Notes: generated by a model not told the origin, from the letters alone. A DNA stretch of 64,000 nucleotides from Metabacillus litoralis (GCF_007994985.1 NZ_VOQF01000014.1:45688-109687), one strand, 5' to 3'; numbered from the stretch's first letter, positions 1 to 8,953 are shown. Numbers and translations are program-made.

Positions 1-9
1 AATTTGCTT

Positions 10-38
10 TTGACGCTTTATGTGACCTATACTATAAT
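10..38 (+). promoter_or_regulatory. sigma-A promoter of prfA
   Basis: TTGACG at 10-15 and TATAAT at 33-38 are separated by 17 bp, the ideal sigma-A layout. The prfA start codon lies 35 bp downstream of the -10, so this probably drives prfA and prmC. It is read from sequence only. Confidence 0.65.
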
Positions 39-72
39 TATAATGTTATGCATGAAAATTGAGGTGACATGT

Positions 73-1143
73 ATGTTAGATCGTTTAGAATCGGTAGAAT
101 ATCGTTATGAAAAACTAAATCAGCTATTAATGGATCCTGACATTATCGGAGATTCTAAAAAGCTGCGTGAATATTCAAAGGAACAATCCGATTTACAGGA
201 AACAGTTGAAGTGTACCGTGAATATAAAGAAGTTCGTGAGCAAATTGCTGATACGAAATCAATGCTTGATGAAAAGCTTGATGCAGAAATGCGCGAAATG
301 GCGAAAGAAGAGCTATCAGAGCTAGAAGATCGTGAAGAAGAGTTAACAGCTCGACTTAAGATTCTTCTTGTACCCAAGGATCCTAATGATGATAAAAACG
401 TTATTGTGGAAATCCGTGGAGCTGCTGGTGGAGATGAAGCTGCGTTATTTGCTTCAGATTTATATCGCATGTACAGTCGTTTTGCAGAAATGCAGGGCTG
501 GAGAACAGAAGTAATGGAAGCAAACGCAACAGGTACTGGTGGTTATAAAGAGATTATCTTTATGATTAATGGTAAAGGTGCTTATTCGAAGCTGAAGTTT
601 GAAAATGGTGCTCACCGTGTTCAACGTGTTCCTGAAACAGAATCAGGTGGACGTATTCACACATCTACAGCGACAGTTGCAGTCCTTCCAGAAACAGAAG
701 AAGTTGAAGTAGAGATTCACGAGAAAGATATTCGTACAGATACGTTCGCGTCAAGTGGACCAGGTGGACAAAGTGTTAATACAACAATGTCTGCTGTTCG
801 TTTAACACATCTTCCTACAAATACAGTTGTATCTTGTCAGGATGAAAAATCACAAATCAAAAATAAAGAAAAAGCAATGAAGGTTCTTCGTGCTCGTGTG
901 TATGATAAATTCCAACGTGAAGCACAAGCAGAAATTGACCAAAACCGAAAGCTAGCAGTTGGTACAGGTGACCGCTCAGAGCGAATCAGAACGTATAACT
1001 TCCCGCAAAACCGTGTAACAGATCACAGAATTGGTTTAACAATTCAAAAGCTTGATCAAATTCTAGAAGGAAAGCTTGATGAAGTCGTGGAAACATTAAT
1101 CGTTGAAGATCAATCAAGCCGACTTCAAGATGCGGAAGAGTAG
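73..1143 (+). CDS. prfA: peptide chain release factor 1 (RF1)
   Basis: RF1 reads UAA and UAG stop codons in the ribosomal A site and triggers hydrolysis of the peptidyl-tRNA ester. The GGQ catalytic tripeptide is at residues 231-233 ([11 protein letters not shown]) and the codon-recognition PxT motif is PET at residues 187-189. The start at 73 follows GAGGTGA at 61-67 and gives 356 residues, the B. subtilis length; an in-frame extension further upstream would run through the promoter. It is followed after only 6 bp by prmC, whose product methylates the GGQ glutamine, so the two are co-transcribed enzyme and substrate. Confidence 0.98.
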   Translation: MLDRLESVEYRYEKLNQLLMDPDIIGDSKKLREYSKEQSDLQETVEVYREYKEVREQIADTKSMLDEKLDAEMREMAKEELSELEDREEELTARLKILLVPKDPNDDKNVIVEIRGAAGGDEAALFASDLYRMYSRFAEMQGWRTEVMEANATGTGGYKEIIFMINGKGAYSKLKFENGAHRVQRVPETESGGRIHTSTATVAVLPETEEVEVEIHEKDIRTDTFASSGPGGQSVNTTMSAVRLTHLPTNTVVSCQDEKSQIKNKEKAMKVLRARVYDKFQREAQAEIDQNRKLAVGTGDRSERIRTYNFPQNRVTDHRIGLTIQKLDQILEGKLDEVVETLIVEDQSSRLQDAEE

Positions 1144-1149
1144 AATAAG

Positions 1150-2019
1150 GTGAAATTTGTATATGAAGCCCTTAATTGGGCTTCTTCTTTTTTAAAGGAA
1201 GCGGGAAGAGATGAAAATGCTGGAGAGTTATTGCTGCGTCACCATTTAAATATGGAGCGTGCGACACTACTGTCAAATTTGAGACTGGTCCTCTCAGAAG
1301 AACAAAAGGAAATCTTCATACATGATGTAAAAAAACATGGAGAAGGCATACCTGTTCAATATTTAATCGGTTATGAAGAATTTTATGGACGACGTTTTAA
1401 AGTGAACAAAGAGGTGCTTATCCCTAGACCAGAAACAGAGGAGCTTGTTGAAGGAATTCTAACAAGAGCTACAAAAATGTTTGCAGATCAAAAAGAGATC
1501 AATGTAGTTGATATAGGCACTGGAAGCGGTGCGATTGCCATCACATTAGCTTTAGAAAAATCGGAATTCAAAGTGAGTGCTGTTGATATTGCAGAAGAAT
1601 CCTTACAAATTGCTAAAGTAAATGCAGTAGCTTTGCAGGCTAATGTAGAATTTTTACACGGTGATCTACTTGAACCGATTGCAAATAAAGCTGAAGAAGG
1701 AAAAATCGACATCCTCGTTTCAAATCCTCCATATATACCTGATTGGGAAATTGAAACTCTTTCACCTGTTGTGAAGGATTATGAACCAATGCGGGCATTA
1801 GCAGGAGGAAAGGATGGACTCGACTTTTATAGAAGATTAATTTCAGATATGAAGGAACTCCTGAATACTCGAGCTTTAATCGCATTTGAAATTGGAGCAG
1901 GTCAAGGAGAGGATGTACAAAACCTTCTGAAGCAAGCCCTTCCACATGCAAATGTTGAGGTTGTTTATGATATCAATGGGAAAGATCGCATGGTGTTTGG
2001 AGAATTGAAGCAAGATTAA
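1150..2019 (+). CDS. prmC: release factor glutamine methyltransferase
   Basis: This SAM-dependent N5-glutamine methyltransferase modifies the GGQ glutamine of release factors. It starts with GTG 6 bp after prfA and is 289 residues long, the normal family length. An N-terminal helical release-factor-binding part is followed by a Rossmann methyltransferase fold with the SAM-binding loop DIGTGSGAIA near residue 121 and the diagnostic NPPY tetrapeptide at residues 192-195, which holds the target glutamine side chain. No terminator is seen directly after it; the first hairpin downstream belongs to the repeated element that begins 56 bp later. Confidence 0.97.
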   Translation: MKFVYEALNWASSFLKEAGRDENAGELLLRHHLNMERATLLSNLRLVLSEEQKEIFIHDVKKHGEGIPVQYLIGYEEFYGRRFKVNKEVLIPRPETEELVEGILTRATKMFADQKEINVVDIGTGSGAIAITLALEKSEFKVSAVDIAEESLQIAKVNAVALQANVEFLHGDLLEPIANKAEEGKIDILVSNPPYIPDWEIETLSPVVKDYEPMRALAGGKDGLDFYRRLISDMKELLNTRALIAFEIGAGQGEDVQNLLKQALPHANVEVVYDINGKDRMVFGELKQD

Positions 2020-2074
2020 CGGGTTCTGTTGAATATATCAAGATACACATATCATATATCAGTGTTTTTTATAG

Positions 2075-2424
2075 AATGAGGTTGGACATAAGTATTTAAG
2101 TTAATGAAAAATCCGAAATATTAGGAGATATTTCAATTAATTATTCGCCTAATATTTCGGGTTTTTATTTGCATACTTCGATAGATTTTTGGATTTTGCA
2201 TACTATTTTTAAGAACTAGTGGAATGGAGTGGAAGACATTTGACTCCTGCGGGTGCAGAGGAAAGGCTGAGACCCCACAGGCGCTTGCGCCGAGGAGGCT
2301 TAGCTTCCTCCCCGGCGAATCTTATGTCTGCAGCGCAATGGAACGAACTTGTTTCTTTCATCTTAACTGAATTTAGATTTATTCGTCTTTTTGTATGACT
2401 TCTTTAATTAGTCCCAACCTCATT
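2075..2424. repeat. 350-bp element with terminal inverted repeats, copy 1
   Basis: Its ends are inverted: AATGAGGTTGG on the left and CCAACCTCATT on the right. Inside, from the left, are a terminator-like hairpin (arms CCGAAATATTAGG and CCTAATATTTCGG followed by a T-run, about 2110-2167), an AT-rich stretch, and a GC-rich core of about 140 bp beginning TAGTGGAATGGAGTGG and ending near GCAATGGAACGAACTT. The whole layout recurs at 7520-7874. It contains no ORF of its own and fills the prmC-to-DUF4240 gap. Confidence 0.85.
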
Positions 2425-2464
2425 ATCTGTATTCATTTTCAATCGGTTTATCTGCTTTTAACCT

Positions 2465-3013
2465 TTAACCTAATGGATCTTCTCCAAATCTTTCCCATAG
2501 AACAGGAAATAGATTTTCAAGATCATCTTCTTCCCAATCAAATTCGATGTCATTTACAGGTTGCAATCCCTTTTTATCAAGAGCTTCTAATAATTCGTCG
2601 TGTATATTGTCATCCCATTCAATATCACCAGTCTTTATCAGGGTATAGGCATCAAGTCCAACGGAAAGTAACTCTTCATTTTGAGGGTACCCTTCGTCAT
2701 CAAGGTTATCTTCATTTATATATTCTGCTAAAAATTCAGGGTCTTTCAATACCTTGTTAAATACTACTTCTCCTTGTCCAATAAGCCATCCCCGAAAATA
2801 ATCAAAAGCATCATCAGAGCAGCCACCCATTAAAACAAACGCTGCTCCCCATAAACGGGAATTATAACTAGCATTCATTAACTCTTGAAATAGAAATTCA
2901 AATTCCACAACTTCCTCTACTTCTTTTTCAGCTAATAACTCAGTTAACCATTCTGCTTGATCATCAAATTCTCTGGATTTCTCGATTAAACTCCACAATT
3001 CTTTCTGATCCAT
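2465..3013 (-). CDS. DUF4240 domain protein
   Basis: This 182-residue acidic protein of unknown function has the DUF4240 signature: LWGAAFVLMGGCSDDAF followed by FRGWLIGQG, near residues 53-78, typical of small cytoplasmic proteins often met near contact-dependent or polymorphic-toxin genes. The start at 3013 is chosen because GGAGGT lies 7 bases upstream; longer in-frame starts lack a site. It is oriented against prmC and away from spoIIR. It has no clear partner here, and its right-hand neighbour is the 350-bp repeat element, so it is probably an accessory single gene. Confidence 0.8.
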   Translation of the reverse strand: MDQKELWSLIEKSREFDDQAEWLTELLAEKEVEEVVEFEFLFQELMNASYNSRLWGAAFVLMGGCSDDAFDYFRGWLIGQGEVVFNKVLKDPEFLAEYINEDNLDDEGYPQNEELLSVGLDAYTLIKTGDIEWDDNIHDELLEALDKKGLQPVNDIEFDWEEDDLENLFPVLWERFGEDPLG

Positions 3014-3250
3014 TATAAAGACCTCCATTTTATCTTCGCTAATTGGTAAATTTGACATATAATAATCGATTTTCTCACTTAAATGAACCTACCTGTTATA
3101 GTAAGTATAGTATTTCTCAATTAATACATATTTTAACATATTTAAGTTCATACCCATATTTTTTCAGAAAACATAGAATACATCCTTAATTTTGGTAACT
3201 AACTATTATTCTATCTATTAATCTATTTTTAAAAATTTTTAAAAAACATA

Positions 3251-3279
3251 GTTTAAGAATCTTTTACGCTGTCCATACT
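3251..3279 (+). promoter_or_regulatory. sigma-F-like promoter of spoIIR
   Basis: GTTTA at 3251-3255, a 15-bp spacer, then GTCCATACT at 3271-3279 fit the forespore sigma-F pattern (GYWTA, about 15 bp, GGnnAnAnT) with one mismatch in the -10. The spoIIQ promoter at 37598-37626 has the same form. B. subtilis spoIIR is a known sigma-F gene, so the assignment is expected, but no start site has been measured. Confidence 0.55.
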
Positions 3280-3300
3280 GTCTACCAAGGGAGGCGTTAG

Positions 3301-3972
3301 ATGATGAAAAAACAACAATTAGCACTTATATATATTATCCTATTATTTGCAGGGGCAATCGCAAATGTTTATAAAGAACCAGTAGCAGCAACAAGCACAG
3401 AGGAACCAGTGGTGATACCAGATGAGGCCATTCGTTTACGAATTCTAGCTAATAGTAATTCTGATGAAGACCAGGAATTAAAAAGAAAGATTCGTGATGA
3501 AGTGAATAAAGAAATCACAGAATGGGTGGAAGAATTAACTTCTGTAGATGCTGCTAGAAAATTAATTCAATCAAGATTACCCGAAATAGAAGCTATTGTG
3601 GAAGATGTTCTAGAAAAGGAAAATATACAACAATCATATTCAGTAGATTTTGATAATGTTAGCTTTCCAACTAAGCTATATGGCAATTTTATTTACCCAG
3701 CAGGAGATTACGAAGCAATTCTTATTAGCTTAGGTGAAGCAGAAGGTGCTAACTGGTGGTGTGTACTCTTCCCACCATTATGTTTCCTAGACTTTTCAAA
3801 TGGTGAGGCTGTTGCAAATGCAGAAGAAACCGAAGAGAAGCAAGTAGCTGAAAACGACCAAGCTAAATCAACAGAGAAAGCAGCAGCTCTTGTTATAGAT
3901 GAAGAAGATGAGAAAGAAGAAGTAGAAGTGAAATTCTTCTTAGTAGAGTGGTTCGAAGGGATATTTTCATAA
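3301..3972 (+). CDS. spoIIR: stage II sporulation protein R
   Basis: SpoIIR is made in the forespore under sigma-F, secreted across the septum, and activates the SpoIIGA protease that processes pro-sigma-E in the mother cell. The protein has 223 residues, about the B. subtilis length, with an N-terminal membrane or signal segment at residues 6-23. The family core includes AIRLRILANSNSDEDQ and the aromatic/Cys stretch NWWCVLFPPLCFLDF. The tail from about residue 168 is strongly acidic and Lys/Glu-rich, which is lineage-specific and may be flexible. GGGAGG lies 6 bases before the first of two adjacent ATG codons. A strong terminator follows at once. Confidence 0.96.
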   Translation: MMKKQQLALIYIILLFAGAIANVYKEPVAATSTEEPVVIPDEAIRLRILANSNSDEDQELKRKIRDEVNKEITEWVEELTSVDAARKLIQSRLPEIEAIVEDVLEKENIQQSYSVDFDNVSFPTKLYGNFIYPAGDYEAILISLGEAEGANWWCVLFPPLCFLDFSNGEAVANAEETEEKQVAENDQAKSTEKAAALVIDEEDEKEEVEVKFFLVEWFEGIFS

Positions 3973-3984
3973 GGTAGGAAAAAG

Positions 3985-4011
3985 GCGGGGGTCAGACCCC
4001 CGCTTTTTTTT
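3985..4011 (+). terminator. rho-independent terminator of spoIIR
   Basis: A perfect GC-rich stem (GCGGGGGT / ACCCCCGC, three-base loop) is followed by eight T. Its GGGGTCAGACCCC centre resembles the GGGGTCTGACCCC motifs at 48.9 and 49.3 kb. Confidence 0.92.
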
Positions 4012-4073
4012 GGAATAAAACTAGATTTCATCTCATAGAGTTGTAGTAGAGAAAAATGATATGGGGTGAGATC

Positions 4074-4517
4074 ATGTTTTATCAGTTAAAAATAGCAGAA
4101 GAAAAGGATCTTGGTAGATTAACAGATTTTGTCGAAAAAGCTGGTGTAAGTTCTGATGGTGTATCAGAAATTATTGATTATTTTGTACTAATGGAAAATG
4201 GAGAAAATGAGATTGTTGCGACTATTGGCGTTCAACCATTAAATGAAAATGGATTGTTAAGGTCTTTAGTAGTGTCAGATAAGCTTAAACAAGCACATAT
4301 CCTAACACTTTTCCAAAGTATTCAAACATTAGCTGAGAAAAAAGGTATTAATCATTTATTTTTGGTAACTAATAAAGAAGCATCAGTTCAATTTTTATCA
4401 CTAATGGGCTTCGAAGAGATAGATTTTAAAGCAATTCCAAAGGATCTTTTAACTTTAGAGCATATGAATGGCTCACTTAAAGAAGAAAATGCAAAGATTA
4501 TGAGAAGAACTGCTTAA
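4074..4517 (+). CDS. GNAT-type acetyltransferase, YwlB-like
   Basis: This 147-residue protein resembles the GNAT fold of N-acetyltransferases that use acetyl-CoA. It shows a LRSLVVSDKLKQ stretch at the usual beta4/alpha3 position (the acetyl-CoA pyrophosphate loop is weak) and the C-terminal VQFLSLMGFEE strand-helix pair. It sits between spoIIR and ywlC, where B. subtilis has ywlA and ywlB, and I read it as the ywlB counterpart by position and fold. The ATG at 4074 is chosen over 4056 because GGGGTGAG lies just upstream of it. The substrate is unknown. Confidence 0.75.
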   Translation: MFYQLKIAEEKDLGRLTDFVEKAGVSSDGVSEIIDYFVLMENGENEIVATIGVQPLNENGLLRSLVVSDKLKQAHILTLFQSIQTLAEKKGINHLFLVTNKEASVQFLSLMGFEEIDFKAIPKDLLTLEHMNGSLKEENAKIMRRTA

Positions 4518-4734
4518 TATCCACACAGTTATCCACATTACTGCAAGTCTTATCCACAAATTGTGGATAAGACTTGTTTTATTATAGGACTTCTTTTATA
4601 CTTTCAAGAGTCAAGAATCTACAAAACCGCGAAATTTGTAGATAAATCGAACGGTTGCAAAAGGAGTTATTATAGATGAAAACGAAACTTTGGACTGTGG
4701 ATGATCTTAGTAACTTATCCACTAGTTATCCACA
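4517..4734. promoter_or_regulatory. cluster of DnaA boxes before and in the start of ywlC
   Basis: Exact TTATCCACA boxes lie at 4529-4537, 4550-4558, 4562-4570 (minus strand) and 4726-4734. Single-mismatch boxes lie at 4517-4525, 4696-4704 (minus) and 4715-4723. A further exact box is inside ywlC at 5012-5020, with a one-mismatch box at 4884-4892. This is far above chance for a 9-mer in 0.5 kb. The likely role is DnaA binding and titration, as at the DnaA-box clusters of B. subtilis. Confidence 0.8.
4544..4580 (+). terminator. 33-bp perfect inverted repeat, terminator and paired DnaA boxes
   Basis: Two 16-base arms (4544-4559 and 4561-4576) match perfectly around one A and are followed by TTTATTAT, so the RNA can form a terminator for the acetyltransferase gene. 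Each arm also holds an exact DnaA box in opposite orientation. Confidence 0.75.
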
Positions 4735-5722
4735 AATCACACAGGCAGCAGATTTTATCCGAAATAATGAGGTTGTCGCTTTTCCAACTGAAACGGTGTA
4801 TGGGCTAGGAGCAAATGCATGCTCAGATGATGCTGTAAGAAAAATCTTTGAAGCAAAGGGTAGACCAAGCGATAATCCACTAATTGTCCACATTGCATCA
4901 ATTGAACAGCTAGAGGAAATCGTTGAAGATGTATCTGGTTATGCCTATCAACTAATTAAAGCCTTTTGGCCGGGTCCATTAACACTAGTATTAAGAAAAA
5001 AGGCAAATCAGTTATCCACATTCGTGACGGCGGGCTTAGATACAGTTGCAGTGAGAATGCCAAATCATCCAGTTGCTTTAGAGATCATTGCTAAATCAGG
5101 GGTCCCGGTCGCTGCGCCAAGTGCGAATCGATCTGGAAAACCAAGTCCAACACAAGCTAACCATGTCTATCATGACCTTGATGGAAAAATAAGCGGAATC
5201 ATTGACGGAGGCCCAACAGGTGTTGGTGTTGAATCAACAGTCCTTGATTGTACATCAGATATCCCAACAATCCTTCGACCAGGTGGAATAACAAAACAAC
5301 AACTAGAGTCAATCATTGGAAAAGTTAATGTCGATCAAGCACTAATTGAAGAAGGTCATACTCCAAAATCACCTGGAATGAAATACACCCATTACGCACC
5401 AAATGCACCTGTTGTGATCATAGATGGAAGTCATAAATATATGCAAAACATAATTAATCAATATGAAGAGCAAGGTAAGAATGTAGGTGTACTCACAACA
5501 GAAGAAGGATTAAATCACTTTCAAGCACAAAAAGTAATTGCCTGTGGAACGCGTAAAGACCTGAATACAGTTGCAGCAAATCTTTATGACGTACTACGCC
5601 AATTTGATAAAGAAGAAGTTGACGTTATTATAAGTGAAAGCTTCCCCCTAGATGGAGTCGGTGAAGCAATCATGAACAGATTACTAAAAGCAGCAGGAAA
5701 CAATGTGATTGTGGAAGAGTGA
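4676..5722 (+). CDS. ywlC: L-threonylcarbamoyladenylate synthase (Sua5 type)
   Basis: This enzyme makes threonylcarbamoyl-AMP from threonine, bicarbonate and ATP, the first step of t6A37 modification of ANN-reading tRNAs. It is the long Sua5 form of 348 residues: a YrdC domain (about residues 15-210) with FPTETVYGLGANA, the GRPSDNPLIVHI region and SANRSGKPSPTQ, a linker, then the C-terminal Sua5 domain from about residue 230. AAGGAG lies 10 bases upstream of the ATG. Its first 60 bp carry DnaA boxes, so their sequence is under both coding and possible binding constraint. Confidence 0.97.
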   Translation: MKTKLWTVDDLSNLSTSYPQITQAADFIRNNEVVAFPTETVYGLGANACSDDAVRKIFEAKGRPSDNPLIVHIASIEQLEEIVEDVSGYAYQLIKAFWPGPLTLVLRKKANQLSTFVTAGLDTVAVRMPNHPVALEIIAKSGVPVAAPSANRSGKPSPTQANHVYHDLDGKISGIIDGGPTGVGVESTVLDCTSDIPTILRPGGITKQQLESIIGKVNVDQALIEEGHTPKSPGMKYTHYAPNAPVVIIDGSHKYMQNIINQYEEQGKNVGVLTTEEGLNHFQAQKVIACGTRKDLNTVAANLYDVLRQFDKEEVDVIISESFPLDGVGEAIMNRLLKAAGNNVIVEE

Positions 5723-5820
5723 ATGATTTGATTTCCGAGCTAGTAGTTTGCTTTCTGAAAATTAATTTTCGAGTAGTTTTATTCCGAGGTTATCGTGAAT
5801 GATCATTTATATAGAGAAAT
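5723..5820. repeat. short degenerate AT-rich repeats after ywlC
   Basis: Irregular copies of TTCCGAG / TTTCTGA / TTTTCGAG / TTCCGAGG occur about 20-30 bp apart directly after the ywlC stop. They resemble the 20/21-bp arrays elsewhere in the window but are too worn to define a unit. I see no gene or terminator here. Confidence 0.35.
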
Positions 5821-5897
5821 GTTGAATACAACTGTGAACTAAGTTTTTTTATAACAACTTATATTTTGGTACTTTATATAGAAATGTAAACTATTTA

Positions 5898-6027
5898 GGT
5901 TGATTGTAGCGAAAGGTGCGAGACTCCTGCGGGAGCAGCGGGACAGGTGAGATCCCACAGGCGCTTGCGCCGAGGAAGCTCACCGCACGCCCCGCGGAAA
6001 GCGAGCAACCTGTAGCGGAAATCAACC
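5898..6027. repeat. GC-rich interspersed repeat (type B), copy 1
   Basis: The 130-bp element ends in inverted GGTTGATT and AATCAACC and has a GC-rich core (GACTCCTGCGGGAGCAGC, then GGCGCTTGCGCC, then CGCCCCGCGGAAAGCGAG). Related copies lie at 41622-41749 and 43883-43973, and the core also resembles the middle of the 350-bp element. It has no coding content. Confidence 0.85.
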
Positions 6028-6153
6028 AACCCGCTACACTTTATTAGACTCCCTTAAATAGAAATATCTGGTCTCAGGTTTCAAAACATCATAATGTTCT
6101 ATTCCAAATCGGACGTGCATAAAGTTAAATAGGCGTGTCCGAGGAGGGGGAAC

Positions 6154-6714
6154 ATGGATATTCAATCAATAATCGGTGAATTAATCACACTATTAATAAT
6201 GGCTTTAGCTTTAGGAATGGACGCATTTTCCGTAGGCCTTGGAATGGGCTTAATTAAGTTGAGATTACGACAAATATTCTACATTGGTGTAACAATCGGT
6301 GTTTTTCATATATGGATGCCGCTAGTTGGTATGTTAATTGGACGACTTTTAACTGACACCTTTGGAACAATTGCAACTTTATTAGGCGGAGGTCTCTTAA
6401 TACTATTAGGAATACAAATGGTTTTTTCATCATTTAAAAAAGACGACGAACCACTGATCACTCCTGTAGGCTTTGGGTTAATTGTATTTGCGCTAAGTGT
6501 AAGCTTAGATAGCTTTTCAGTTGGCTTAAGTTTAGGGATTTATGGAGCCAAAACATTCCTGACTGTCGCTATTTTCGGGATCGTAAGTATGGTTCTAACA
6601 TGGTTGGGTTTACTAGTTGGAAAAAGAGTGCAAAATTGGCTTGGCTCATACAGCGAAGCACTAGGTGGCGCCATTTTATTAGCATTTGGAATTAAGCTTC
6701 TATTACCTTTTTAA
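6154..6714 (+). CDS. mntP: manganese efflux pump MntP
   Basis: MntP (YwlD in B. subtilis) exports Mn2+ across the cytoplasmic membrane. It has 186 residues and six predicted membrane helices in two similar halves, each holding a conserved Asp motif: [12 protein letters not shown] in the first half and [12 protein letters not shown] in the second. GAGGAGGGGG lies upstream of the ATG. In B. subtilis ywlD is next to ywlE; here an 8.5-kb accessory block intervenes. No yybP-ykoY manganese riboswitch is recognisable upstream, where the type B repeat lies. Confidence 0.95.
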   Translation: MDIQSIIGELITLLIMALALGMDAFSVGLGMGLIKLRLRQIFYIGVTIGVFHIWMPLVGMLIGRLLTDTFGTIATLLGGGLLILLGIQMVFSSFKKDDEPLITPVGFGLIVFALSVSLDSFSVGLSLGIYGAKTFLTVAIFGIVSMVLTWLGLLVGKRVQNWLGSYSEALGGAILLAFGIKLLLPF

Positions 6715-6753
6715 TTGAAAAATCGGTATAAGTAATAGACAGGGAGAATAGAA

Positions 6754-7518
6754 ATGATCGAATCATTTAAAGTACATATGACCCAATTAAACGAGGAAAG
6801 AAATATCAGAATCTATCTTCCAAGAAAATATGAGAAAGAAGATAAACGATATCAAGTGCTGTATATGCATGATGGACAAAATGTTTTTCAAAGTACTGAT
6901 GCAATTGGTGGTGTTTCTTTAGAATTAGAAAACCATTTAGATGATAATGGTATAGAGATAATCGTTGTAGCAATCGATCAAAATAGTAAGAAACGAGTAG
7001 ATGAATATTGTCCATGGGTGAACGGTGAATATAGCAAGGAAATCTTTGGTTTGACTGAAACAACAGGTGGCTCTGGGAAAGAATATATTGATTTTGTTGT
7101 TAACGATCTAAAGCCACTTATCGATAGAAAGTACCGAACAAAAAAAGATGTAACTTCAATTGCAGGTATTTCATTAGGTGGATTAATCTCCACTTATGCT
7201 GCATGCTGTTATCCACAAGTGTTTAAGAAAGTCGCAGTATTATCTTCTGCTTTCTATAGAAATCAGGAACAAATAGAAAAACTTTTAATAGAAACAGATT
7301 TATCTTTTGTTAATGGATTTTATATCGATTGCGGAACAGCAGAGGCGAAGAAGGATATTAGAATTAGTGAAGAGTTTTTGGCTTCAAATGAAAAAATCTA
7401 TCATATTTTAAATAAGAAGCATCATCATGTTATATTTGAAAAGCATCATGATGCAGAACATAGCTATACGGAATTTAAAAAAAGAGTTCCGAAGATGATT
7501 TCTTTTATAATAGATTAA
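6754..7518 (+). CDS. alpha/beta-hydrolase, putative esterase (Fes/IroE type)
   Basis: This cytoplasmic 254-residue protein of the putative esterase family (PF00756, relatives of enterochelin esterase and esterase D) has no signal peptide. The nucleophile elbow is GISLGG with Ser140, the probable acid is the Asp in FYIDCGTAEA, and the probable catalytic His is His236 in DAEHSYTEF. The N-terminal MHDGQNVF loop is typical of this group. It starts 40 bp after mntP and may share its transcript. The 350-bp element, which brings its own terminator-like hairpin, begins at its stop codon. The substrate cannot be told. Confidence 0.85.
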   Translation: MIESFKVHMTQLNEERNIRIYLPRKYEKEDKRYQVLYMHDGQNVFQSTDAIGGVSLELENHLDDNGIEIIVVAIDQNSKKRVDEYCPWVNGEYSKEIFGLTETTGGSGKEYIDFVVNDLKPLIDRKYRTKKDVTSIAGISLGGLISTYAACCYPQVFKKVAVLSSAFYRNQEQIEKLLIETDLSFVNGFYIDCGTAEAKKDIRISEEFLASNEKIYHILNKKHHHVIFEKHHDAEHSYTEFKKRVPKMISFIID

Positions 7519-7519
7519 T

Positions 7520-7874
7520 GAAGAGGCTGGGACATAAATATTTAAGCTAAAGATAAACCCGAATTATTAGGTGATATGTCAATTAAACATTCGCCTAATA
7601 TCTCGGGTTTTTATTTGCTTTCTTCAATAGATTTTTTGATTTTGCATACTTTTTTTAAGAACTAGTGTAATGGAGCGGAAGACATTTGACTCCTGCGGGT
7701 GCAGAGGAAAGGCTGAGACCCCACAGGCGCGCAGCTTACGAGGAGGCTCAGCTTCCTCCCCGCGGAAAGCAAATGTCTGCAGCGCAATGGAACGAACTTA
7801 TTTCTTTCAACTTAACTGAATTTAGATTTATTCGCCTTTTTGTATGACATCTTTAATTATGTCCCAGCCTCTTC
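7520..7874. repeat. 350-bp element with terminal inverted repeats, copy 2
   Basis: The ends GAAGAGGCTGGGACATAA and TTATGTCCCAGCCTCTTC are perfectly inverted over 18 bp. The interior repeats the order of copy 1 (2075-2424): terminator-like hairpin at about 7557-7612, AT-rich stretch, GC-rich core of about 140 bp, then a TTTAGATTTATTCG stretch before the right end. Copy 2 has the better-preserved ends. It sits between two convergent genes and could terminate both. Confidence 0.88.
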
Positions 7875-7879
7875 GTTTT

Positions 7880-8860
7880 CTATGTTAAGTGTAAAAAGGT
7901 TTGCTCGTAAGATTCTTTTATTGCATCACTATTAATTCCGTTACCGATTAAGATTATGATTGGTTTTAAACCATTTTTTGATTTTACTTCTTCTAATGCA
8001 AGCTTTTTAGATGCGTATTGAAATGAATATAAATTTGAGTCTTTATGAAACTGAACGATTCCTTTTCCTCTGAAAACATTTTCTGGTAAACCTTTTAACC
8101 ACTTCTCAAATACCTTTTTATCAAATAGTGGTATATCTTCCAACTTAACAGCTTTAATAGCCGCATGGTTAACATGATCATGACTACATGATGAATCTAC
8201 TGAACATCCGCATGCAGATACTTGTTTGTCTGTTAAGTTAATTGTACGTACTCTCTCCGTCAACAGCTCAGCTACTGAGACATCTCCATATGAAGCACTA
8301 ACAATTGGTATTTCTTCATGAACTAATTTCTTAATTTGAGTATGAATTTTATCGAGTTTTTTTTCGGAAACAAGATCTGTTTTATTTAAAATAATAAACG
8401 AAGCACTCGTAATTTGTTCCTTTAATAGTGTTCGAACCTCTTTTGAGCTAGAAAAAATACTTTGGTAGTCTAGGTAATTACTTGCATCTACTAAACTAAT
8501 AACTGATTGTAAATTAAATTGATCAATATATAGTGGGCTTGAAAGCGCCTCGATAATTTCATTAGGGTTCGCAACACCAGTACCTTCTATTAACAAGATG
8601 TCGACAGGATTTTTGACAAATTGATCTAAAGTTGTTTTTAAATCCTCTTGAATAGAGCAACAAATACAACCGTTTAAAAGCTCATACATTTGTTCCTTAT
8701 CAAATAGATGGTTCTCAACATTTGTATCGCCAAGCTCATTGAGGATTATACCAAGCTTTTGTCCTCTTGTATTGCATTCTTCAACGAGTTTTTTCAACAC
8801 AGTTGTTTTACCACTTCCTAAAAATCCACTAATTATATAAACATTTATAGGTAGTTTCAA
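7880..8860 (-). CDS. CobW/COG0523-family GTPase, putative metallochaperone
   Basis: G3E-family GTPases of the CobW/ZNG1/YciC group deliver zinc or other metals to client enzymes. Visible are the Walker A loop GFLGSGKTT, the metal-binding CxCC motif (NGCICCS), the NKTD guanine-specificity motif, a Cys/His-rich linker (ACGCSV then SCSHDH), and the C-terminal CobW_C part. The TTG at 8860 is preferred because GAGGGG lies 6 bases before it, giving 326 residues; upstream ATG codons lack a site. It is divergent from two Zn-dependent alkaline phosphatases. No proper Zur box is seen. Its client is unknown. Confidence 0.9.
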   Translation of the reverse strand: MKLPINVYIISGFLGSGKTTVLKKLVEECNTRGQKLGIILNELGDTNVENHLFDKEQMYELLNGCICCSIQEDLKTTLDQFVKNPVDILLIEGTGVANPNEIIEALSSPLYIDQFNLQSVISLVDASNYLDYQSIFSSSKEVRTLLKEQITSASFIILNKTDLVSEKKLDKIHTQIKKLVHEEIPIVSASYGDVSVAELLTERVRTINLTDKQVSACGCSVDSSCSHDHVNHAAIKAVKLEDIPLFDKKVFEKWLKGLPENVFRGKGIVQFHKDSNLYSFQYASKKLALEEVKSKNGLKPIIILIGNGINSDAIKESYEQTFLHLT

Positions 8861-8953
8861 CACAAACCCCTCACTTTTCATTATTGGTATCAAATAGGAA
8901 TCGTTACGATTATACACGTATATTATACACTTCGACAAGCAATTCCTCAAAAA

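Noticed and set aside
2395..2760. Plus-strand open frame opposite the DUF4240 gene
   Set aside because: It begins in the end of the 350-bp element, has no ribosome site and lies antisense to a better-supported gene.
8901..8909. TCGTTACGA palindrome near the CobW start as a Zur box
   Set aside because: The half-sites are one base apart, whereas the Bacillus Zur site has a 7-1-7 layout; the match is too short.
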